64,000 nt of DNA from assembly GCF_900114135.1 (NCBI RefSeq), contig NZ_FORY01000005.1:186001-250000 (forward strand), written 5' to 3'. The notes beneath the pieces are model-generated. The model was not told the DNA's origin and made no database searches. It saw only the letters and a program-made list of their open reading frames with translations. Below, piece by piece: positions 8,260-18,257 of this stretch. The number at the start of each line of letters is the position of its first letter. Position 1 is the stretch's first letter. This DNA is from Celeribacter halophilus. Its GTDB lineage: Bacteria > Pseudomonadota > Alphaproteobacteria > Rhodobacterales > Rhodobacteraceae. The translations under genes were made by a program, and so were the position numbers.

Positions 8260-9150
8260 TCAGCGCTCCCAGAAATAGACAGTTGCGGGTTCCGGTTCCC
8301 AGACGCGGGCGGCTTCGATGCCCGGAAGGTCTGCGAAGGCCCGGTATTCGGAGGCAAAGGCGACATAGTCGTCAGTCTCGGCCATCACGGCGGGTTTGCA
8401 GGCAATCGGGTCACGCACGACGCCAAAGCCGTTCTTGGTGCCCGTCACAAAGGTAAAGAACCCGTCGAGATCCTTGATCGTGCCCTCAAGCGCTTCGCCC
8501 AGCGTGGCACCGTCTGCAATGCGCGAGGAGATATAGGCCGCGCCCACTTCGGTGTCGTTCTCGGAACGGGTGAACACGCCTTTCTTGGCGAGTTTGCGGC
8601 GCATCTGGTTGTGGTTCGACAGCGAGCCGTTGTGCACGAGGCACTGGTCGTCGGCGGTGGAGAACGGGTGCGCCCCCATGGTGGTCACAGCAGACTCGGT
8701 CGCCATACGGGTGTGGCCGATGCCGTGGGAGCCGCCCATGTCGCGCAGGCCGAAACGGGCCGCCACGTCCTTGGGAAGGCCGACTTCCTTGTAGATTTCC
8801 ATGGTCGCGCCGGAGCCCATGATCCGCAGGCCCTTCTCTTCGAGATAGGCGATGGCCTCTTGCTCGACCGCCTCAGGCAGGGTCAGAACCGCGTGGGTAT
8901 CGACCACCTTGATCGTCACCGGCGCATCGACGGCGGCACATACGGCGGCATCGAGATCGGCGAAGGCCGCGTCGGGCGTATCCGACTGGACCGTGATTTT
9001 CACCATACCGTCCGCTTCTTCACCATAGATCGCGATCCCTGCACTGTCGGGGCCGCGGTCGGTCATGGTGATGAGCATATCGGTCAGCATATCGCCCAGC
9101 TGGGGGCGCAATTCATCCTTTTTCAGGAAGAGGCCAACAATGCCACACAT
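8260..9150 (-). CDS. mgsA: N-methylglutamate synthase subunit A (class II glutamine amidotransferase)
   Basis: 296-aa N-terminal-nucleophile amidotransferase domain of glutamate-synthase type. The start at 9150 gives Met-Cys-Gly-Ile-Val-Gly, so processing exposes Cys as the catalytic nucleophile, and GGAGGA lies 5 bp upstream; the ATG at 9162 would bury the Cys. Further hallmarks are TDRGPDSAG, HTRMATES and VHNGSLSNHNQ. It is the first gene of mgsABC-gmaS, so its 5' region (9151-9355) carries the operon promoter. Confidence 0.88.
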   Translation of the reverse strand: MCGIVGLFLKKDELRPQLGDMLTDMLITMTDRGPDSAGIAIYGEEADGMVKITVQSDTPDAAFADLDAAVCAAVDAPVTIKVVDTHAVLTLPEAVEQEAIAYLEEKGLRIMGSGATMEIYKEVGLPKDVAARFGLRDMGGSHGIGHTRMATESAVTTMGAHPFSTADDQCLVHNGSLSNHNQMRRKLAKKGVFTRSENDTEVGAAYISSRIADGATLGEALEGTIKDLDGFFTFVTGTKNGFGVVRDPIACKPAVMAETDDYVAFASEYRAFADLPGIEAARVWEPEPATVYFWER

Positions 9151-9208
9151 AGGTTCCTCCATAGTGGGTGTGTTCAGCGGCGTCTTGCGCCGTCACAACC
9201 TCACTAGT

Positions 9209-9225
9209 GGGAAACCTAATTTCCC
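9209..9225. promoter_or_regulatory. Inverted repeat upstream of mgsA
   Basis: GGGAAA-CCTAA-TTTCCC, a perfect 6+6 dyad with a 5-bp spacer, lies about 60 bp upstream of the mgsA start in a 205-bp gap that holds no gene. It is a candidate operator for the XRE-cupin regulator encoded next door (inference). Confidence 0.35.
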
Positions 9226-9355
9226 TTCAAGAAAGTTTTTATCCTATTTGGAAAAACTTCTCACCCTCAGGAAACCTGCCTGCTTTTTACTCAGACTCGC
9301 GGAGCAAAGCGGCACTTCGCCCCAAAATTGGGCGAAGTGAAAAGATCACGCCGTA

Positions 9356-10015
9356 TCAACGCGCCTGCGGATAGGTGATGATCGACAGGTATTTCGCCGG
9401 AAGCTCGACAATCACCTCCGGTCCGTGCGGCGCATCCGAATCGAACAGCAGTGAATCCCCCGGCTCCAATTCGTAAATCTGTTCGCCGTGGCGGTAGTTT
9501 ACCCGCCCCTCCAGCATATAGAGCATCTCGATCCCCTCATGCTGGAAGGCCGGAAACCGGTCCGACGTGCTGTCGAGCGTAATCAGATAGGGCTCCACCA
9601 CAACGCCGGAATTGTTCGAGCCGATATGACCCAGAAGGCTGTATTGATGCCCCGCGCGTGTGCCGGCGCGTTCGATCTCGACCCCCTCGCCTGCTTTCAC
9701 ATGCATACAGCCCCGCTCTTCCTCATAGCCGGAGAACAGCTGCACCAGCGGCACTTTCAACGCATGGGCCAGCGCAGAGATCGTATTGAGCGAGGGGGAG
9801 ATCACCCCGTTCTCGATCTTGGACAACATCCCCACAGACAGCCCCGTCTGCGCAGCAAGATCGGCCCCCGTGAGCCTCTGCCGCTTGCGCAATTCGCGCA
9901 CCTGCCGCCCGATGGCCACTTCCAGATTCTTCTCCCGCTGCTCTTTCACCGCATGGGGATTCTGGCGCAAAGCTGTCTCTTCCTGTTTCAAACCCGTCTC
10001 TCCTGTCACACTCAT
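9356..10015 (-). CDS. XRE-family regulator with C-terminal cupin domain
   Basis: 219-aa regulator. A helix-turn-helix occupies about residues 33-88 (VRELRKRQRLTGADLAAQTG, then SVGMLSKIENG) and a cupin sensor about 130-215 (FQHEGIEMLYMLEGRVNYRH, ELEPGDSLLFDSDAPHGP). Proteins of this architecture often control amine or amino-acid catabolism by binding a small ligand in the cupin. It follows the AmiC-like gene by 10 bp in the same direction, so sensor and regulator are probably co-expressed, between the mgsABC-gmaS and tmm-tdm transcription units. Confidence 0.85.
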   Translation of the reverse strand: MSVTGETGLKQEETALRQNPHAVKEQREKNLEVAIGRQVRELRKRQRLTGADLAAQTGLSVGMLSKIENGVISPSLNTISALAHALKVPLVQLFSGYEEERGCMHVKAGEGVEIERAGTRAGHQYSLLGHIGSNNSGVVVEPYLITLDSTSDRFPAFQHEGIEMLYMLEGRVNYRHGEQIYELEPGDSLLFDSDAPHGPEVIVELPAKYLSIITYPQAR

Positions 10016-10025
10016 TCTCTCTTAC

Positions 10026-11312
10026 TCACTCACGCGCCATCGCGCGGGCCAGATCCGGCGTGTCACGCTGGTGCCAAAGCTGGCCAAGCGCACCAAGCTC
10101 CGTCATCAGCCGCGCACCATGCGCCTCCAGCCAGCCCAGCACGGAGCCGAATTCCTGTATCCGCGCCTTGCCATCGCGGATCGCCACCACCGGCCAATCT
10201 CCGACCAAGGCATTGTCGATCCCGTAGACATCCATGCCCCACCATGTCGCCAGACCGAAAGCATGGGGCATCCGCCGCCCGCGCTTCAACGCCGCCAGCA
10301 CGGAGACCGAAGTCAGACTGTCCGCCGTCTCCACCGCCTCGTGCCACAGATCAAGGATCGAGGCATATTCCCAGCTTACCGCCGTCCAGTGACCGGGGAA
10401 ACGCTCTGTATAACGGTCATAGAAGGCTTTCGGGCGGTGAAAGAAGAACCCCGTATCGGCAAGTTCGGGATCGTCGAAATCGGGGAACTGGAAAGTAAAC
10501 CGTTCCATGAACTCCGGCGAGGTTCTGGCGATCAACTGCTGGTAATTGTCACAGGTGCAGGCCAGAATTTCCCCCGCAAATCCGGCCTCGAACGCCGCCA
10601 CGGTCATCTCTTCGATCATCTGCGGGTTGGACGAACACCAGCACAGCACATCGGGCGAGACCGACATCATCTCCGCCACAATCGCGGCGGGATCAGCGCC
10701 GCCCACGTCATAGAGCACTTCCTTGACCACCTCGCGCGCGGCCACATCAAAAGCGGCGCGATAGGTCGCCAGAGAGGGCAGGCCCAGAAGGTCGGTCTGT
10801 GAACACAGGGCCACACGTCGGGCCTCGGGCCGGTTGCGCGCAAGCCAGTCTACGCCCGTGACATTGAAGAACGGATGCACCTCGGCAGGGGCGATGAGAT
10901 AGGGAAAGTCCGGCGACAGATCGGAGGGCAAGAGCGTCGCCGTGAGAATCCGCCGCTGCATCAGATATGGCAGGGCCAGCCGCATGTCGCTACCGCCCAA
11001 TGTGAGCACCAGCCGCACGCGCTGGGTCTCGACCATCTGACGCGCCGCCTCCAGCGTGGCCTCCGGCCCGTCACCGCTGTCATAGACCGTCAGTTCCACA
11101 AGGTGCCGCCGTCCGCCGATCATCATGCCGCCATGGGCATTGATCCAATCAACCCAAAGCTCGCAGCCCTCGACACCGGGCCGCCCCCAGAACTCCTCGC
11201 CGCCGGACATGGGCACGAGCGCACCGATGCGGACGGGGGCGCGATCCTGCACGCTCAAACGCGGCAGAGAGCCTGCAACGGCCAGTCGTTGTGCCAGCGA
11301 TCCGCTGCTCAT
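10026..11312 (-). CDS. AmiC/urea-type ligand-binding protein without signal peptide
   Basis: 428-aa type I periplasmic-binding fold of the short-chain amide/urea group (VRIGALVPMSGGEEFWGRPG, a middle VLCWCSSNP segment, and TAVSWEYASILDLW). The start at 11312 has GAGGTGAA about 5 bp upstream. Neither this start nor the ATG at 11369 gives a convincing signal peptide, so the protein probably works in the cytoplasm, as the amide sensor AmiC does. Co-direction with the XRE-cupin gene suggests a ligand sensor for methylated amines or amides (inference). It could instead be a transport receptor whose signal I fail to see. Confidence 0.7.
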   Translation of the reverse strand: MSSGSLAQRLAVAGSLPRLSVQDRAPVRIGALVPMSGGEEFWGRPGVEGCELWVDWINAHGGMMIGGRRHLVELTVYDSGDGPEATLEAARQMVETQRVRLVLTLGGSDMRLALPYLMQRRILTATLLPSDLSPDFPYLIAPAEVHPFFNVTGVDWLARNRPEARRVALCSQTDLLGLPSLATYRAAFDVAAREVVKEVLYDVGGADPAAIVAEMMSVSPDVLCWCSSNPQMIEEMTVAAFEAGFAGEILACTCDNYQQLIARTSPEFMERFTFQFPDFDDPELADTGFFFHRPKAFYDRYTERFPGHWTAVSWEYASILDLWHEAVETADSLTSVSVLAALKRGRRMPHAFGLATWWGMDVYGIDNALVGDWPVVAIRDGKARIQEFGSVLGWLEAHGARLMTELGALGQLWHQRDTPDLARAMARE

Positions 11313-11370
11313 AATTTCACCTCGCGCCCAAAAATAGGTCAAAAGACCCAGATAGCTTCTGAATAACATA

Positions 11371-11455
11371 TTCCTCTAAGGAAAATTCATTGACCAGCAG
11401 AAAAATTTTGGACCAAACCGGAGTTAATCCAAAAGAACCAATTCATGTCATTGGT
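11371..11455. promoter_or_regulatory. Divergent promoter region of tmm with two dyads
   Basis: Between the AmiC-like gene and tmm lie TTCCT-CTA-AGGAA (11371-11383) and ACCAAT-N7-ATTGGT (11437-11455), both perfect inverted repeats. They are candidate operators for divergent control. No sigma-70 hexamers stand out clearly. Confidence 0.35.
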
Positions 11456-11505
11456 CCATACCAGAACAAAACGCACAGATACCAACATCCAACGGGAGTT
11501 TACTT

Positions 11506-12846
11506 ATGACCAAACGAGTCGCTGTCATCGGCGCAGGCCCCTCCGGTCTTGCACAACTGCGCGCCTTCCAGTCCGCCGCTCAAAAAGGCGCGGAGATTCC
11601 GGAAATCGTCTGCTTCGAGAAACAATCGAACTGGGGCGGGCTCTGGAATTACACTTGGCGCACCGGCGTGGACGAGAATGGCGAACCTGTGCATTGCTCG
11701 ATGTATCGCTACCTCTGGTCCAACGGTCCGAAAGAGGGTCTGGAATTTGCGGATTATTCCTTTGAGGAACATTTCGGCAAACAGATCGCCTCCTACCCGC
11801 CGCGTGCTGTGCTGTTCGACTATATCGAAGGCCGCGTGAAGAAAGCCGATGTGCGCAAGTGGATCCGGTTTTCCTCTGTGATCCGCTGGGTCGAATATGA
11901 CGCCGATAAGGGTGATTTCGAGATCACCGTTCACGACATGGAAAACGACCGCGTCTACAAGGAGCGTTTCGACAATGTGATCGTGGCCTCCGGTCACTTC
12001 TCCTCCCCGAACGTGCCGGAATATCCGGGATTTGCACAGTTCAACGGTCGGATCATCCACGCCCACGACTTCCGCGATGCCCGCGAGTTTTCCGGCAAGG
12101 ATGTGCTGGTGGTCGGGGCCTCCTATTCCGCAGAGGACATCGGCTCGCAATGCTGGAAATACGGCGCCAAGTCGATCACAAGCTGCTACCGCTCCGCGCC
12201 GATGGGGTTTGACTGGCCGGAGAACTGGGACGAGAAACCGGCGCTGGAAAAGGTCGAGGGCAAGACGGTCTATTTCAAGGACGGCACAACGAAAGATGTT
12301 GATGCCATCATCCTGTGCACCGGCTACAAACACTACTTCCCCTTCCTGCCCGACGATCTGCGCCTGAAAACAGCCAATGTTCTGGCCACGGCGGATCTCT
12401 ACAAGGGGGTGGTCTACAATCCGAACCCGAAGATGTTCTATCTCGGCATGCAGGACCAGTGGTATACGTTCAACATGTTCGACGCGCAGGCGTGGTATGT
12501 GCGTGACATCATTCTGGGCCGGATCGACCTGCCCGATGCCGCCACAATGGCCGCAGATGTCGAGGCGCGTGTGGCCGCAGAGGCCAAGAACGAGACCGAC
12601 AACGACTGCATCGTTTACCAAGGCGAATATGTCAAAGAGCTGATCGCGGATACGGATTACCCGAGCTTCGATGTCGACGCGGCCAACGAGGCGTTCTTCC
12701 AATGGAAAAAGCACAAGAAGCAAGGCATCATGACCTTCCGCAACAATGCCTATGTCTCCCCGATCACAGGCACGCTGGCCCCCGCGCACCACACCCCGTG
12801 GAAAGATGCGCTGGATGACAGCATGGACGCCTACTTGCAAAACTGA
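11506..12846 (+). CDS. tmm: Trimethylamine monooxygenase
   Basis: 446-aa flavin-containing monooxygenase that oxidises trimethylamine to trimethylamine N-oxide with NADPH and O2. Visible: FAD motif GAGPSG at residues 9-14; FMO signature [11 protein letters not shown] near 178 (FxGxxxHxxxF); NADPH motif [12 protein letters not shown] near 202; CTGYK near 270. Length and signature match Roseobacter Tmm. GGGAG precedes the ATG. tdm follows after 85 bp, giving the two-step TMA-TMAO-DMA route. Confidence 0.95.
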   Translation: MTKRVAVIGAGPSGLAQLRAFQSAAQKGAEIPEIVCFEKQSNWGGLWNYTWRTGVDENGEPVHCSMYRYLWSNGPKEGLEFADYSFEEHFGKQIASYPPRAVLFDYIEGRVKKADVRKWIRFSSVIRWVEYDADKGDFEITVHDMENDRVYKERFDNVIVASGHFSSPNVPEYPGFAQFNGRIIHAHDFRDAREFSGKDVLVVGASYSAEDIGSQCWKYGAKSITSCYRSAPMGFDWPENWDEKPALEKVEGKTVYFKDGTTKDVDAIILCTGYKHYFPFLPDDLRLKTANVLATADLYKGVVYNPNPKMFYLGMQDQWYTFNMFDAQAWYVRDIILGRIDLPDAATMAADVEARVAAEAKNETDNDCIVYQGEYVKELIADTDYPSFDVDAANEAFFQWKKHKKQGIMTFRNNAYVSPITGTLAPAHHTPWKDALDDSMDAYLQN

Positions 12847-12886
12847 TCCAACGCGTGCCCCATCGGGGGCGCGTCCCTCTCCCCTG

Positions 12887-12924
12887 ATCCGGGGGCCAGC
12901 ATTCATGCACCCCCGGATTTTTTT
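12887..12924 (+). terminator. Intrinsic terminator between tmm and tdm
   Basis: A perfect 9-bp stem (ATCCGGGGG / CCCCCGGAT, 14-nt loop) is followed by a run of seven T. It lies only a few bases before the tdm start, so tmm transcription should largely stop here and tdm is read at lower level or from its own signal. Confidence 0.75.
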
Positions 12925-12931
12925 ATGACCG

Positions 12932-15316
12932 ATGGAGATCCAATTGATCCTCGATCCTTCCGGCCTTCCCTTTCGTGCGGGCCCGCCGCACCCCTCACAG
13001 CCCCGCCGCGCCTCGGCCTTCACCCTTGCGCCTGACGAGGAACGTCACACCGTTCAGGGCGGCGGCGCCACGCTCGTGGAACTCAAGACCGGTGACCGGA
13101 TCACCATCACCAACACAGAGGGCGGGCAGCGCTGCGAATTGCTGGCCGCCCATACCGACGGGCGCGTGGATGCCGGCGTGCTCGGCTGGGCGGCGGATGC
13201 CACGGGCGAGGCCCTGCGCGCCACCGTGAACAGCCCCCTGCCCGGCATGGCCCGCCTGCGCCTCGGCCTTGCAAAACGCCGGATCGAGCTTGCGGGCGCT
13301 GGCAGCATCGGCCTGTTCTCCGCCACCAGTGCCGCGGGCGAAGGCGTCAGCTTCACCGCACAATCCGCAGGCTGGCTGCTCGTCACCGCCCCCGCGCCGG
13401 AACCGGATTTCGAGGCCCAGACCACCGCCACGCCGCTGCGCGTCACACTCACCCGCGCAGAGCCACGCATGGCAGGCAGCTTTGCCCTGCCCGATCCGCT
13501 GGCCGACACGCTGCAAGACATCCGCATCAGCTCCGCCACGGCACAGGCCTACACCGTCAAAAAGGGCGAATTCATCCAGATCATGGATGTCGATGGCCGC
13601 CAATGCACCGACTTCCAGTGTTTCGACGCGCGCAAGGTGGACAAGGGCCAATTCCTCCCGCTCGACGTCACCACCACCCGCACCATTCAGGGCCACGCCT
13701 ACCCGATGCCCGGCCTGCATGCGAAATATTTCGACCACGACCAGACCCCGCTCGTCGAAGTGGTGCAGGACACCTGCGGACGACACGATGCCTTCGGGCT
13801 GGCCTGCAACGCCAAATATTACGACGATCTGGGCTATCCGGGGCACGCGAATTGCTCCCACAATTTCAACGGCGTGCTCGATCCCTACGGCATCCCCGCC
13901 CGTGCCGGATGGATGGCGGCGAATTTCTTTTTCAACACCGGCGTGGACGAACATGGCGTGATGCTGGCCGACGAGCCGTGGTCGCGGCCCGGCGACTATG
14001 TCCTGCTGCGCGCGCTGACCGATCTCATCTGCGTGTCCTCCTCCTGCCCCGATGACACTTCGGCGGCCAACGGCTGGCACCTCACCGACATCCATGTGCG
14101 CACCTATGGCGCCGAAGAACGCTTTTCCCGCGCCACTGCATGGCGCCCGACCCCTGACGAGGATCCGATCATGACGCGTGAAAGCGCCTTTTATGACAGC
14201 TTCAAAACCATGACCCGCGACTTTTCCGACTATAACGGGTTCTGGCTGCCGAATTCCTTCCCCGAATGTGACGCGATCGAAAGCTACTGGGCCTGCCGCG
14301 AAGGCGTGGTGGTCATGGACCTCTCGGCCCTGCGCAAATTCGAAGTCACAGGCCCCGATGCCGAAGCCCTGATGAACTGGGTGCTGACCCGCAATGTCGA
14401 GAAACTCGCCATCGGTCAGGTGGTCTATTCCGCCATGTGCTACCCGCACGGCGGCATGATCGACGACGGCACTTTGTTCCGTCTGGGAGAGCATAACTTC
14501 CGCTGGGTCGGCGGCTCCGACGAGGGCGGCGTGTGGATGCGCGAAGAGGCCAAACGTCTCGGCCTTAACGTCATGATCCGCTCCTCCACCGACCAGATGC
14601 ACAACCTCGCGGTGCAAGGCCCGAAATCGCGCGATCTGATCTGCGAGCTTTTCTGGACCGCACCGCACCAACCCGCGCTCGACGAGATGGGCTGGTTCCG
14701 CTTCACCCCCGCCCGCCTTGGCGACGATCAGGGCATCCCCGTCGTGATCTCGCGCACCGGTTACACGGGCGAACTCGGCTACGAGATTTTCTGCCACCCG
14801 AAACATGGTGCGGAGATTTTCAAAGCCGTCTGGGAGGCGGGCCAGAAGGTCGGCATGAAACCGATGGGGCTGGAGGCGCTGGACCTCGTGCGGATCGAAG
14901 CGGGGCTGGTCTTTGCGGGCTATGACTTCTCCGACCAGACCGACCCGTTCGAGGCCGGTGTCGGCTTTACCGTGCCGCTGAAATCCAAGACCGCCGATTT
15001 CGTCGGGCGCGAGGCGCTGTTGCGGCGCAAGGAAACGCCCTCGCGCAAATTCGTCGGGCTTGAGATCGACGGGCAAAATGCCGTGGCGCACGGGGATTGC
15101 ATCCGCATCGGACGCGCACAGGTGGGCGAGATCTGCTCCGCCATGCGCAGCCCGCGCACCGGCCAGTGGATCGCACTGGCACGCATCGACGTGGCCCATG
15201 CGGAGATCGGCACCCATGTCGAGGTCGGCCAGCTGGATGGGCACCTCAAACGCTACTCCGCCCGCGTCGCGCCCTTCCCGCATTACGATCCGAAAAAGGA
15301 ACGCCCGCGCTCCTGA
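12932..15316 (+). CDS. tdm: Trimethylamine N-oxide demethylase
   Basis: 794-aa two-part enzyme that splits TMAO to dimethylamine and formaldehyde, with tetrahydrofolate as formaldehyde acceptor. The N-terminal half holds a DUF1989 (urea carboxylase-associated) fold with conserved cysteines (DVDGRQCTDFQC near 220, DTCGRHDAFGLACNAKYY near 280, CVSSSCPDD near 370), the likely zinc site. The C-terminal half (about 415-790) is a GcvT-like folate domain (SRTGYTGELGYEIF, GLEALDLVRIEAGLVFAGYD). ATG 12932 has a weak ribosome-binding site. An in-frame TTG at 12944 with GGAG 6 bp upstream is an alternative start. Confidence 0.92.
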   Translation: MEIQLILDPSGLPFRAGPPHPSQPRRASAFTLAPDEERHTVQGGGATLVELKTGDRITITNTEGGQRCELLAAHTDGRVDAGVLGWAADATGEALRATVNSPLPGMARLRLGLAKRRIELAGAGSIGLFSATSAAGEGVSFTAQSAGWLLVTAPAPEPDFEAQTTATPLRVTLTRAEPRMAGSFALPDPLADTLQDIRISSATAQAYTVKKGEFIQIMDVDGRQCTDFQCFDARKVDKGQFLPLDVTTTRTIQGHAYPMPGLHAKYFDHDQTPLVEVVQDTCGRHDAFGLACNAKYYDDLGYPGHANCSHNFNGVLDPYGIPARAGWMAANFFFNTGVDEHGVMLADEPWSRPGDYVLLRALTDLICVSSSCPDDTSAANGWHLTDIHVRTYGAEERFSRATAWRPTPDEDPIMTRESAFYDSFKTMTRDFSDYNGFWLPNSFPECDAIESYWACREGVVVMDLSALRKFEVTGPDAEALMNWVLTRNVEKLAIGQVVYSAMCYPHGGMIDDGTLFRLGEHNFRWVGGSDEGGVWMREEAKRLGLNVMIRSSTDQMHNLAVQGPKSRDLICELFWTAPHQPALDEMGWFRFTPARLGDDQGIPVVISRTGYTGELGYEIFCHPKHGAEIFKAVWEAGQKVGMKPMGLEALDLVRIEAGLVFAGYDFSDQTDPFEAGVGFTVPLKSKTADFVGREALLRRKETPSRKFVGLEIDGQNAVAHGDCIRIGRAQVGEICSAMRSPRTGQWIALARIDVAHAEIGTHVEVGQLDGHLKRYSARVAPFPHYDPKKERPRS

Positions 15317-15404
15317 GACCTTCGCCGTCTCTGCAAACCGAAGATCGAGATGGGCTGCGTTCTGCTGACGCGGTCCTCTTGCGTCACGCCCCCTCTTGGC
15401 GCGG

Positions 15405-15439
15405 CCTGTCGGGGAGGGTAAGACGGTCTTCCCGACAGG
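15405..15439 (+). promoter_or_regulatory. Hairpin overlapping the tex ribosome-binding site
   Basis: CCTGTCGGG (15405-15413) pairs perfectly with CCCGACAGG (15431-15439). The last bases of the 3' arm are the first bases of the AGGAGG Shine-Dalgarno of tex, so the 9-bp stem could limit ribosome access. Confidence 0.45.
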
Positions 15440-15449
15440 AGGACCAAAT

Positions 15450-17831
15450 TTGAGCACCGCCACAGATCCGCAAACCACGGCCCAAACCAACGCCCGTATT
15501 TCCCGCACCATCGCCACAGATATCGCGGCCTCGCAAAGTCAGGTCAGCGCCGCCATCGGGCTTCTGGACGGGGGCGCGACCGTGCCCTTCATCGCGCGTT
15601 ACCGCAAAGAGGTGACGGGCGGCCTCGACGACACACAACTGCGGCTTCTCAACGACCGGCTGTCCTATCTGCGCGAACTGGAATCGCGGCGGGTGACGAT
15701 TCTCAAATCCATCGACGAGCAGGGCAAGCTGACCGACGATCTCAGACGCGCCATTGCAGGTGCCGAAAGCAAATCGACGCTTGAAGACATCTACCTGCCC
15801 TACAAGCCGAAGCGTCGCACCAAGGCGATGATCGCGCGTGAAAACGGGTTGGAACCTTTGCTGGCGGCCATCAAATCGGACCGCTCAGCGGATCCCGAAA
15901 AACTCGCCGTAGGCTATGTCACCGAGGCCGTCCCAACGGTGAAAGACGCATTGAACGGCGCGCGGGACATTGCGACCGAGGACCTGTCGGAAAGCGCCGA
16001 TCTCTTGGGAAAACTGCGCGATTTCATGCGGCGCGAGGCGCGTGTGACCGCCAAGGTGATCGAGGGCAAGGAACAGGCCGGCGCGAAGTTTTCCGACTAT
16101 TTCGACCATTCGGAGAAATGGTCCGAGATTGCCTCCCACCGCGCTCTGGCGATTTTGCGCGCAGCCAAGGAAGAGATCGTCTCGATGGAGATTGCGCCGG
16201 AGCCGGAAGAAGGCGCGGATCGGGCGATTGCCATGATTGCCGCCTATCTCGGCGCGGGCAGTGATCAGCCCGGCGATCTCTGGCTGCGCACCGTGGCACG
16301 CTGGGCGTGGCGGGTGAAATTCTCCATCTCCTTGCACATTGATCTTCTGGGCGAATTGCGCCAGCGCGCCCATGAGGATGCGATCACCGTGTTCTCGCGC
16401 AATCTCAAAGACCTGCTTCTGGCCGCCCCTGCGGGGGCCAAGGCCACACTCGGTCTCGATCCGGGAATTCGCACAGGCGTGAAAGCGGCAGTGGTGGATG
16501 CCACCGGCAAGCTGCTGGAGACTGCAACGCTCTACCCGTTCCAGCCGAAGATGGATCTGCGCGGGGCGGAGGCGAAGATCATTGATCTGGTGACCCGTCA
16601 CGGTGTCGAGTTGGTCGCCATCGGCAACGGCACCGCCAGCCGCGAGACCGAGAAACTTGTGGGCGAAACGCTCAAGCTCCTGCCGCAAGGCGTCAAGGCG
16701 CCCACCAAGGTGGTCGTCTCAGAAGCCGGTGCCTCGGTCTATTCCGCCTCGGAACTGGCCGCAGCCGAATTTCCCGATCTCGACGTGTCCCTACGTGGCG
16801 CGGTCTCCATCGCGCGGCGGTTGCAGGACCCGCTGGCGGAACTGGTGAAGATCACGCCCGAGAGCATCGGTGTCGGCCAGTATCAGCACGACGTGGACCA
16901 GCGCCGCCTGTCGCAGGCGCTCGAAGCCGTGGTCGAGGATGCGGTGAACGCCGTGGGGGTGGACCTGAACATGGCCTCCGCCCCGCTGCTCGCCCATGTC
17001 GCGGGTCTCGGACCGTCGCTCGCGCAATCCATCGTGACCCATCGCGACAGTCACGGCGCGTTCCCCTCCCGCAAAGCCCTGTTGAAAGTCTCCGGTCTCG
17101 GCCCGAAAGCCTTTGAACAATGTGCGGGCTTTCTACGCATCCGCGACGGGGACGAGCCGCTCGACGCCTCCTCCGTCCACCCCGAAGCCTATGACGTGGC
17201 CCGCAAGATCGTCAAAGCCTGTGGCCGCGACATGCGCGACATCATGGGCAGCCCCTCCGCGCTCAAGGGCCTGCGCCCCGAAGATTTCGTCACCGACGCC
17301 TTCGGCCTGCCTACCGTGCGCGACATTTTCGCGGAGCTTGAAAAACCGGGCCGCGACCCGCGTCCGGAATTCAAAACCGCCACCTTCACCGACGGGGTCG
17401 AGGAAATCAAAGACCTCAAACCCGGTATGCGCCTTGAAGGCACCGTGACCAATGTCGCCGCCTTCGGGGCCTTCGTGGACATCGGCGTGCATCAGGACGG
17501 GCTTGTCCATGTCAGCCAGCTGGCCGACCGTTTCGTCAAAGACCCGCATGAAGTGGTCAAGGCGGGCGACATCGTCTCCGTGCGCGTCACCGAAGTGGAC
17601 ATCGCGCGCAAGCGCATCGGCCTGTCCATGCGCAAGGACGGCACCAAACCCGACCGCGGCGAACGCCCGACACAGGGCAAGCCCCAAGGCAAAACCGGCC
17701 AGCCCCGCAAGGAGGGCACTCCCGCACGCGGCTCCAAATCCAAACCCGCAAAACCCCGCAACACCTCCCAAGGCAACAGCACCGGCGCGCTGGGGGCCGC
17801 ACTCATGGATGCCATGAAGAAAAACCGCTGA
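15450..17831 (+). CDS. tex: Tex family RNA-binding transcription accessory protein
   Basis: 793-aa Tex protein, a nucleic-acid-binding factor influencing transcription. Domain order seen: N-terminal helical Tex domain ([20 protein letters not shown]), YqgF RNase-H-like domain ([18 protein letters not shown]), helix-hairpin-helix motifs ([32 protein letters not shown]), S1 domain ([20 protein letters not shown]), then a Lys/Pro/Gly-rich tail of about 60 residues. The TTG at 15450 is chosen because AGGAGG lies 6 bp upstream; the ATG at 15396 has none and lies inside the hairpin region. A stand-alone gene with its own terminator. Confidence 0.93.
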   Translation: MSTATDPQTTAQTNARISRTIATDIAASQSQVSAAIGLLDGGATVPFIARYRKEVTGGLDDTQLRLLNDRLSYLRELESRRVTILKSIDEQGKLTDDLRRAIAGAESKSTLEDIYLPYKPKRRTKAMIARENGLEPLLAAIKSDRSADPEKLAVGYVTEAVPTVKDALNGARDIATEDLSESADLLGKLRDFMRREARVTAKVIEGKEQAGAKFSDYFDHSEKWSEIASHRALAILRAAKEEIVSMEIAPEPEEGADRAIAMIAAYLGAGSDQPGDLWLRTVARWAWRVKFSISLHIDLLGELRQRAHEDAITVFSRNLKDLLLAAPAGAKATLGLDPGIRTGVKAAVVDATGKLLETATLYPFQPKMDLRGAEAKIIDLVTRHGVELVAIGNGTASRETEKLVGETLKLLPQGVKAPTKVVVSEAGASVYSASELAAAEFPDLDVSLRGAVSIARRLQDPLAELVKITPESIGVGQYQHDVDQRRLSQALEAVVEDAVNAVGVDLNMASAPLLAHVAGLGPSLAQSIVTHRDSHGAFPSRKALLKVSGLGPKAFEQCAGFLRIRDGDEPLDASSVHPEAYDVARKIVKACGRDMRDIMGSPSALKGLRPEDFVTDAFGLPTVRDIFAELEKPGRDPRPEFKTATFTDGVEEIKDLKPGMRLEGTVTNVAAFGAFVDIGVHQDGLVHVSQLADRFVKDPHEVVKAGDIVSVRVTEVDIARKRIGLSMRKDGTKPDRGERPTQGKPQGKTGQPRKEGTPARGSKSKPAKPRNTSQGNSTGALGAALMDAMKKNR

Positions 17832-17886
17832 TCCCCGCGCAGGCGTGTCCCTGCCGCGACGTGACGCCACAGAACAGCCCGCGACA

Positions 17887-17913
17887 GGCCGGAGAATCTT
17901 GACTTCTCCGGCC
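17887..17913 (+). terminator. Terminator-like hairpin after tex
   Basis: A perfect 10-bp stem GGCCGGAGAA / TTCTCCGGCC with a 7-nt loop is followed by ATTTCGCTTT. It separates tex from the cobalamin riboswitch. The T-tract is poor, so termination may be partial. Confidence 0.6.
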
Positions 17914-17939
17914 ATTTCGCTTTCCTGCGCCCTGTTCAA

Positions 17940-18125
17940 GTTTCGGTGATCTCGCCGATGAAAAGGGAACACGGGATGGTCCGCCGCCACAGCTGCAGGA
18001 TCAAAGCCGTGGCTGCCCCCGCAACTGTGAACGGTGAGCGACGCCTCTCATACCACTGGGATACCCCCCGGGAAGGTGGGCGACCGCTGCGATCCGTGAG
18101 CCAGGAGACCTGCTTGAATGTTCAC
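17940..18125 (+). promoter_or_regulatory. Cobalamin riboswitch
   Basis: Conserved adenosylcobalamin riboswitch elements appear in order: GATGAAAAGGGAACACGGG near 17957, the core segment GCTGCCCCCGCAACTGTGAA near 18013, and the B12 box GCCAGGAGACCTGC at 18100-18113. It sits about 130 bp upstream of btuB and should turn off the btuBFCD-cbiZ operon when cobalamin is plentiful. Exact outer boundaries are estimated. Confidence 0.93.
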
Positions 18126-18257
18126 CCTTTTCCGGGCGCGAGGGGCGCCATGGAAGCGGTAGACCCGCAGCGGTGACGCTCTCACTGTCTGCGGAGATTT
18201 CCTCCCGGACGCGTTCACATCCACGGGGCAGCCGCCCCACGCTCAAGGACCGAAATC

